Assembly (NCBI GenBank): GCA_002748665.1
Contig: PDTB01000022.1
Coordinates: 1-64,000 of the forward strand
Source of the DNA: Dethiosulfovibrio peptidovorans
Lineage (GTDB): Bacteria; Synergistota; Synergistia; Synergistales; Dethiosulfovibrionaceae
Length of the DNA: 64,000 nt
Reading direction: 5' to 3'
In this document: positions 59,714-64,000 of the stretch, in pieces
How the letters are laid out: each line of letters opens with the position of its first letter
Numbering within the stretch: the first letter of the stretch is position 1
Position numbers and translations under genes: made by a program
The notes under the pieces: generated by a model
The model's input: only the letters and a program-made list of their open reading frames with translations
Database searches by the model: none
What the model was told of the DNA's origin: nothing

Positions 59714-59790
59714 GGCGGTGTAGCTCAGTTGGCTAGAGCATACGGTTCATACCCGTAGTGTCACTGGTTCGATTCCAGTCACCGCCACCA
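59714..59790 (+). tRNA. tRNA-Met (CAT), elongator
   Basis: A 77-base cloverleaf with acceptor GGCGGTG/CACCGCC, anticodon loop TTCATAC with CAT, discriminator A and encoded CCA. A lysidine-modified tRNA-Ile is an alternative for any CAT tRNA; the pairing with tRNA-fMet favours Met. Confidence 0.88.
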
Positions 59791-59830
59791 ACACAGAATT
59801 GAGCCTCTATCGTGAGATTGATACGGTAAC

Positions 59831-59871
59831 GATAAGAGAAAACCCCGTTAAGATCGGGGTTTTCTCTTATC
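59831..59871 (+). terminator. Terminator of tRNA-Met operon
   Basis: GATAAGAGAAAACCCCG (59831-59847) and CGGGGTTTTCTCTTATC (59855-59871) are perfect 17-bp arms with a 7-base loop; the T-run is within the stem. Confidence 0.85.
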
Positions 59872-59940
59872 TGGAAGAGCGATCGTTACGTACGGAAGAG
59901 GAATAAACCTGAAGCTCTGCGGACGAACAGGAAAAATCAG

Positions 59941-59964
59941 GAGAGGGGGTATCATCCCCCTCTC
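59941..59964 (-). terminator. Terminator of glutaredoxin-like gene
   Basis: GAGAGGGGG and CCCCCTCTC (9-bp perfect stem, 6-base loop), followed on the minus strand by CTGATTTTT. Confidence 0.8.
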
Positions 59965-59970
59965 CTTGCT

Positions 59971-60201
59971 TTAGAGCCCCAGAGCTTCATCTAAGGCGGT
60001 TTTGTCGAATCCCACGATATATCGACCATCGATGTCGATGACGGGCACGCCCATCTGGCCGGTTTCGGCGATCATTTTTTTGCCAGCCTCTCGGTTTGCT
60101 CCCACATCGATGGAGTTGAATTCAACACCTTTGTCCGTGAGATATTGTTTGACCTTTTTGCACCAAATGCAGGTTGAGGTTGAGTACACTGTGACGGTCA
60201 T
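59971..60201 (-). CDS. Glutaredoxin-like protein
   Basis: A 76-residue protein from ATG 60201 (AAGGAGGG upstream). The redox motif is STCIWCKKVK (CxxC), with the cis-Pro loop MGVPVIDIDG and the GFDKTALDEAL C-terminal helix of the NrdH/glutaredoxin group. It moves electrons to reductases or handles disulfides. No reductase gene is adjacent. Single gene with terminator. Confidence 0.93.
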   Translation of the reverse strand: MTVTVYSTSTCIWCKKVKQYLTDKGVEFNSIDVGANREAGKKMIAETGQMGVPVIDIDGRYIVGFDKTALDEALGL

Positions 60202-60632
60202 AGCGTTCCCTCCTTCCACAAAAAGTATAGCATGACGGCTCGGAAGCACGATACCAGTCAGTCCATCGGGCCTGGCAGAGGAAGGCTGGATACGAGCCCA
60301 AGAGCGTCGCTGCCTACGGTACAGCCATCATCCGAGGAACTATGGTTTTCAGGTTCAGGTAAGTTTTTGCGAGCCTTAGAAACAGCCGAGGTAACGTAGC
60401 TTCAGCGTTCTTCTTGATCAGTGTGGTGACCTTAAGCAGCGATGGCTTGGGATACGCTGTATGGATGGTATTAGTCGTTCTCTGAGTTCTTGACGATGTC
60501 TGAAGGAGCGTCCTTGACGAAAGAGATTCCTGGGGCTGCAGATGTGCCCTTGTACATCCATAGATGGATAGACGAACTGTCTTATTGCCCCCCTGAAGGC
60601 ACATTTTTGAATCTCAGCCATGGGAGGAATCG
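60202..60632. other. Intergenic stretch without a recognisable gene
   Basis: About 430 bases between the glutaredoxin-like gene (divergent side) and the stop of the symporter gene. Short frames exist (for instance 60314-60604 minus) but none has a ribosome site or a product I recognise. Decayed coding sequence cannot be excluded. Confidence 0.5.
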
Positions 60633-62081
60633 TCAGAGCTGAAAACGCCCCTCCATCTCTCGGTTCAATCCAGTAAAAAAGGCATCCCGACCTTGAGGTG
60701 GAGCTGTTACCAGACTCACGGTCACAAAGACCGCTCCAGAGGCTGTAAGGCCCCAGATGGCAGGCCACTGCCCCAGGGGCTTGAGTCCAGCCAGACTGAG
60801 CCAGGTCACCACGGTCCCACCGACGATCAGACTCGACAGGGCGCCCCAGGCTGTGCTCCGCCTCCAGAAAAAGGCCCCCAGAACGGCGGGAAGCTGCATG
60901 AGGAGCCCGCCGGATGCCAAGGACGAGAGGACGACGATCAAATCGAACCGAAACTGGGCAAAGACAAAGCACGCGAGAGAGACCGCCGGAATCATCGCTC
61001 GTCCCATCCGCAGCTCATCCTCCTCTGAGAGCCCGGGATGCAGAGGACGGATCACGTCCCGACCGAACATGGATCCCAGGGTGAGGACGATGGAGTTCAG
61101 CGTCGAGACCGCTGCGGCCACTATGCTCACGGTCACGATCAAGGCCAGTGGGGTCGGGACCATGGACAGAAGGACTGGCATGGCGTTATCGGCGTTGTCC
61201 AGCCCAGGCCGAAGCAGGGCCACGGCCAGCCCCAGAAGACCGCAGATCAGGGTGTAGGCCAGGCCGAAACCGGAAAATCCCAGAATCATCCGCCTCAGGC
61301 TTTTGGGGCCTTCAGGGGTGTAGAGCCGTTGGACAACCTGAGGGTTGGTGACGGCGAAAAAAGCCCAGGGCAGGGTGAGTCCCAGATACAGAGAGGGGGA
61401 CCAGTTCACCGTTAAAAGCTCGGGCACCTGAGATACGGCATCGACGAATCCCTGAGGCAAAAGACGGGAGCTCACGAATCCCACCAGCACGACGCTGGCG
61501 ACGAGCATGATCGTGGACTGAAGGCTGTCTGTCCAGGCTACAGATCGCATCCCCGCCAGGCAGAAAACCATGCCGATCAGGGTTCCAGCCCCGGCCCCCA
61601 CGCAGAAAGGGACGCTCCCTCCGGAGAGGATCTCGAGGAGATACCCCACCCCCATGAGCTGTACCGAGGCGTAGGGAATGAGCATGACCATACAGAGACA
61701 GGTTGCCACGAATCCCACGGAGGATCGACTATACCGAAAAGACAGGAACTCACTGGGGCTCACCAGGTTGAACGCGCGTCCTGCAGCCCAGTACCGGGGG
61801 GCGAAAAGGACCAGCAGGAACACGGTAAAGATAAGGTACGTCAGCTCAAACCCCAGAGCTGCCACCCCCGTCTTGTAGGTAAGTCCTACCAGGCCGACCA
61901 TCATGAAGGCGCTATAGGTTGTGGCGCTGTAGCTCAGGGCCGATACCAGTCCTCCGACGGTTCTGTTTGCCAGAAAATACTCGGGGACGCCCGCCCCCGT
62001 CCGTCTTCTGGCATACCATGACAGGAGAGAGCCCAGGGCGAACCACAGGAAAATACCCGAGGATAAAAGGGTTCCTGACAT
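60633..62081 (-). CDS. Sodium:solute symporter (SSS family), NiaR-linked
   Basis: A 482-residue membrane protein with about 13 hydrophobic segments, of PanF-like SSS type. EYFLANRTVGGLVSALSYSA and FMMVGLVGLTYKTGVAAL lie in the first helices; LTLPWAFFAVTNPQVVQRLY and VSIVAAAVSTLNSIVLTLGS in the core are typical. It is the last gene of an operon with a NiaR-type niacin-responsive repressor and a small two-helix membrane protein, so its substrate may be nicotinate, nicotinamide or a similar ring acid. It is unrelated in detail to the symporter at 13740. Confidence 0.9.
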   Translation of the reverse strand: MSGTLLSSGIFLWFALGSLLSWYARRRTGAGVPEYFLANRTVGGLVSALSYSATTYSAFMMVGLVGLTYKTGVAALGFELTYLIFTVFLLVLFAPRYWAAGRAFNLVSPSEFLSFRYSRSSVGFVATCLCMVMLIPYASVQLMGVGYLLEILSGGSVPFCVGAGAGTLIGMVFCLAGMRSVAWTDSLQSTIMLVASVVLVGFVSSRLLPQGFVDAVSQVPELLTVNWSPSLYLGLTLPWAFFAVTNPQVVQRLYTPEGPKSLRRMILGFSGFGLAYTLICGLLGLAVALLRPGLDNADNAMPVLLSMVPTPLALIVTVSIVAAAVSTLNSIVLTLGSMFGRDVIRPLHPGLSEEDELRMGRAMIPAVSLACFVFAQFRFDLIVVLSSLASGGLLMQLPAVLGAFFWRRSTAWGALSSLIVGGTVVTWLSLAGLKPLGQWPAIWGLTASGAVFVTVSLVTAPPQGRDAFFTGLNREMEGRFQL

Positions 62082-62084
62082 GGT

Positions 62085-62279
62085 TTACCGTCTCCCTCTC
62101 ATGCCCCACGAGGCTGTGACGACTGCCCCTGAGATGACGACGATCACGGTCAGAGCCAGCCAGAAAGCGAAAGCGCCGGAGAGGCTTCCCACGGACCGAA
62201 CTATCCCAAAGGGCACGACAACGTCAAAAACGGCCGCTACAGCTGCCCATAGACACCACAGTTTTTCCTTCCGTCTCAC
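62085..62279 (-). CDS. Small two-helix membrane protein, symporter partner
   Basis: A 64-residue protein starting at GTG 62279 with two hydrophobic helices (LWCLWAAVAAVFDVVVPFGI and AFAFWLALTVIVVISGAVVT) and a basic C-terminus (WGMRGRR). It is 3 bases before the symporter gene. The arrangement resembles the YhdT-PanF pair, where a small protein accompanies an SSS transporter. I do not recognise the exact family; a helper role is inferred from the position. Confidence 0.7.
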   Translation of the reverse strand: MRRKEKLWCLWAAVAAVFDVVVPFGIVRSVGSLSGAFAFWLALTVIVVISGAVVTASWGMRGRR

Positions 62280-62329
62280 GTCTCCAGAACTCCTTTCATA
62301 GCCCGTACCCCATCGTGAATCGACAGGGC

Positions 62330-62845
62330 TTAAAACTGAACGAGAAACCCGGCCTCACGCAGTCCGTCCTCGACGGCCTGAAGAATCTCTTCGTCGGGGG
62401 CCTCCATCGTGTGGAGATGGAACCCGCCGGAAAGGCTCAGCAGAGGATGACGACCTGTGGTCTCCATCAAGGTCAGAAATCGTCGAACCTCCTCCTGAGT
62501 TCCCACGTCAATATTGCCTCGAAGCTCACCGTAGATGGGATGGTCGATGAACACATCAACCATCCGGGCTCCCATGGATACCACCAGAGACAGCTCTCTG
62601 TAGAGGTCGTCAGCCTGGTGACAGACCGCCATGACTCGCCGAACAGCAGCGATTCCCTGATCCAACCGGTACCCCCGGGACGTTGAAACGATGGGCACTC
62701 CCTCCTCCCGAAGGATGGCGATGTCCTGGACGATGGCCTGGCGACTCACCGCAAAACGATCGGCCAGATCTGCGCCACTGACGGGATCGTATCCCTTCCG
62801 GAGTATCTCGATCAAAAACTTCAGCCGTTTTCGCCTGTCGACCAT
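62330..62845 (-). CDS. niaR: NiaR-type transcriptional repressor with 3H domain
   Basis: A 171-residue protein. Residues 1-60 hold a helix-turn-helix of HTH_11 type (DPVSGADLADRFAVSRQAIV, DIAILREEGVPIVSTSRGY). The rest is a 3H domain named for its conserved His residues: VMAVCHQADDLYRELSLVV, MVDVFIDHPIYGELRGNID, LSLSGGFHLHTMEAP. In Firmicutes and Thermotogota NiaR binds niacin and represses NAD salvage and transport genes. A TATAAT (62872-62867, minus strand) overlaps TAGCAGCTA at 62871-62879, a possible operator. The two following genes are a small membrane protein and a symporter. Confidence 0.9.
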   Translation of the reverse strand: MVDRRKRLKFLIEILRKGYDPVSGADLADRFAVSRQAIVQDIAILREEGVPIVSTSRGYRLDQGIAAVRRVMAVCHQADDLYRELSLVVSMGARMVDVFIDHPIYGELRGNIDVGTQEEVRRFLTLMETTGRHPLLSLSGGFHLHTMEAPDEEILQAVEDGLREAGFLVQF

Positions 62846-62942
62846 ATTTTCACCTCTTTTAGTCAGATTATAGCAGCTACTAGCATAAAGATATATTCGC
62901 TCCGAAGCCCGCCTTTATTTGGTAGCATGTTGGGGCACGAGC

Positions 62943-62971
62943 TTGACACGCCTGTGAGGGGGGACTAACAT
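62943..62971 (+). promoter_or_regulatory. Promoter of nikA
   Basis: TTGACA (62943-62948), 17 bases, TAACAT (62966-62971), about 65 bases before the start codon. The 10-base words TAGCATGTTG (62923-62932) and TAACATGTTG (62966-62975) are 43 bases apart, one upstream and one over the -10 box, and may be two regulator sites. Confidence 0.6.
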
Positions 62972-63035
62972 GTTGTTATGAACAAAGAAACGTGAGCTGC
63001 ATTTCTTTACAAAAACTTTGAATGGAGGGCTTATC

Positions 63036-64000
63036 TTGAAGAATATCCTTCGTATGACGTTGGGACTGTGCTTGTCCACGTTGCTTGCTCTCTCAGCAAC
63101 AGCTCATGCCCCGGATACACTGGTCTATTCATGGAGCGGAAACGCTGGAGGAGATTTGAATCCCCACCTCTATTCCCCTAACCAGATGTACGCTCAGAAT
63201 ATGATTTTCGAATCTCTGGTGAGATACAGTTCTCGGGGAACTATTGAACCTTGTCTGGCGGAGAGCTGGGACATTTCTGATGATGGCCTCCGGTACACCT
63301 TCCATCTCCGCAAGGGAGTGACCTTTTCCGACGGCTCTCCATGGAATTCCAAGGCGGCCAAGGCCAATATGGACGCTGTCATGGAGAATGCCAAGCGTCA
63401 CGCATGGCTTGGTCTGGTAGGGCAGATCGACTCCACTGAGGTCTCTGACGAACACACTATGGTGCTTGTTCTGAAGGCTCCCTACGCCGCCACTCTCTGG
63501 GATCTCTCCCTGATCCGTCCCTTCAGGTTCCTCAGTCCTTCGGCGTTTGGTGAGGATGGAGGCACGGCCAAGGGCATTAAAAAACCCATAGGTACCGGTC
63601 CCTGGATCCACGCGGAGGAGAAGAAGGGCGAATACGATCTCTTTGTCCGAAACGACGGATACTGGGGCCCCAAACCGACCATAGCCAAGATCCTGGTCAA
63701 GGTGATCCCCGAGAGCGAGTCCCGGGTGGTGGCCCTGGAGACCGGCGAGATCGACCTGATCTTTGGTGCCAGCGGTCAGGGGGCTGCTCAGATCAGCATA
63801 GAGGCTTTTAGGCGCCTGGAGGCCATGGGACGATACGAGACAGGTATCTCAGGCCCTCGGGCTACGCGGCTGTTAGCCATCAACTCGGGCTGCGGTGTCA
63901 CTGCGGATCTGGCAGTTCGAAAAGCCATTCTTCACGCTGTGGACAAGGATGCTCTCGTCAAGGGAGTCTTCCTGGGTATGGAGAAACGAGCTGATTTCCT
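63036..64000 (+). CDS. nikA: Nickel ABC transporter substrate-binding protein, 5' part
   Basis: About 321 codons are visible; the gene runs off the window. The TTG at 63036 is used because TGGAGGG stands six bases before it and it gives a signal peptide (MKNILRMTLGLCLSTLLALS ... AHA|PDT). The mature sequence follows NikA of the SBP_bac_5 class closely: LNPHLYSPNQMYAQNMIFES, NAKRHAWLGLVGQIDSTEV, LIRPFRFLSPSAFG, KPIGTGPWIHAEE, FVRNDGYWGPKPTIAKI, LAINSGCGVTADLAVRKAI. It binds nickel, probably with a small chelator, for import; hydrogenases or other nickel enzymes would need it. Downstream permease and ATPase genes are expected outside the window. Confidence 0.88.
   Translation, partial: MKNILRMTLGLCLSTLLALSATAHAPDTLVYSWSGNAGGDLNPHLYSPNQMYAQNMIFESLVRYSSRGTIEPCLAESWDISDDGLRYTFHLRKGVTFSDGSPWNSKAAKANMDAVMENAKRHAWLGLVGQIDSTEVSDEHTMVLVLKAPYAATLWDLSLIRPFRFLSPSAFGEDGGTAKGIKKPIGTGPWIHAEEKKGEYDLFVRNDGYWGPKPTIAKILVKVIPESESRVVALETGEIDLIFGASGQGAAQISIEAFRRLEAMGRYETGISGPRATRLLAINSGCGVTADLAVRKAILHAVDKDALVKGVFLGMEKRADF

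Noticed and set aside
60314-60604. 96-codon frame upstream of the glutaredoxin-like gene
   Set aside because: No start signal and no family resemblance; it may be decayed coding sequence but cannot be assigned.

Overview
The window looks like a chromosomal segment of an anaerobic, amino-acid-fermenting member of the Synergistota, of the Dethiosulfovibrio/Jonquetella kind. This is an inference from gene content: a C1 peptidase ends in a Synergistota-style SGGC / hydrophobic / basic sorting tail, there are several TAXI-type TRAP parts, two phosphotransbutyrylase/butyrate kinase pairs, pyruvate phosphate dikinase, an isolated Na+-decarboxylase beta subunit, and many importers for amino or organic acids. 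There is no rRNA or phylogenetic marker here that would settle the genus. By eye the DNA is moderately GC-rich, except for one clearly AT-rich block at about 55.45-58.81 kb.

Layout. 0-4.6 kb: end of a hydantoinase/dihydropyrimidinase, carbamate kinase, then three exported proteins, two of them CsgG-like. 4.6-7.6 kb: an ABC transporter with a DUF4857 membrane partner behind a strong inverted-repeat operator. 7.6-12.5 kb: a transposase scrap, tRNA-Asp and tRNA-Gly, a 17-nt piece of initiator tRNA, and assorted single genes (phosphatase, radical SAM protein, exported proteins). 12.6-15.5 kb: an Ldh2-family dehydrogenase and a sodium:solute symporter behind a complete transcription attenuator whose leader peptide is packed with Phe, Tyr and Trp codons. 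15.6-24.8 kb: flavodoxin, a decayed thiolase, then an operon of class III aminotransferase, CoA transferase, thiolase and TAXI-TRAP transporter that reads as a complete route for a 3-amino acid, followed by an epimerase. 25.3-35.6 kb: RpiR regulator, ppdK, YitT protein, nitrilase, orphan TAXI protein, orphan decarboxylase beta subunit, and metK under a SAM-I riboswitch with a divergent methyltransferase.

35.6-44.3 kb: surface C1 peptidase, DUF2000 protein, a sugar-nucleotide epimerase operon with its own regulator, two transporters and an AlaX-type tRNA editing protein. 44.4-47.6 kb: an unusual five-gene operon (DUF134-NifX fusion, a lone EutS/PduU-like shell protein, two ferredoxin-MinD ATPases, a NifX-like protein). 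47.6-55.4 kb: phosphoesterase, unknown proteins, a YbaY-MliC fusion, two ptb/buk pairs and a 2-hydroxyacid dehydrogenase, ending in a hairpin with 32-bp arms. 55.5-58.8 kb: the AT-rich block with an NSS-type sodium symporter and a histidine ammonia-lyase whose MIO triad is Ala-Cys-Gly; a related hairpin closes the block. 58.9-64 kb: Hsp20, initiator and elongator tRNA-Met, glutaredoxin-like protein, a NiaR-linked symporter operon, and the start of a nickel-binding protein gene that runs off the end.

Together the genes describe uptake of amino acids and related acids, removal of nitrogen by transamination, lyase or hydrolase, and recovery of ATP from acyl-CoA through acyl-phosphates or from carbamoyl phosphate. 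Regulation is unusually legible: an attenuator, a SAM riboswitch and several palindromes placed on promoters. The aromatic attenuator, the solitary shell protein and the Cys-type lyase in a hairpin-bounded AT-rich block are the least expected items.
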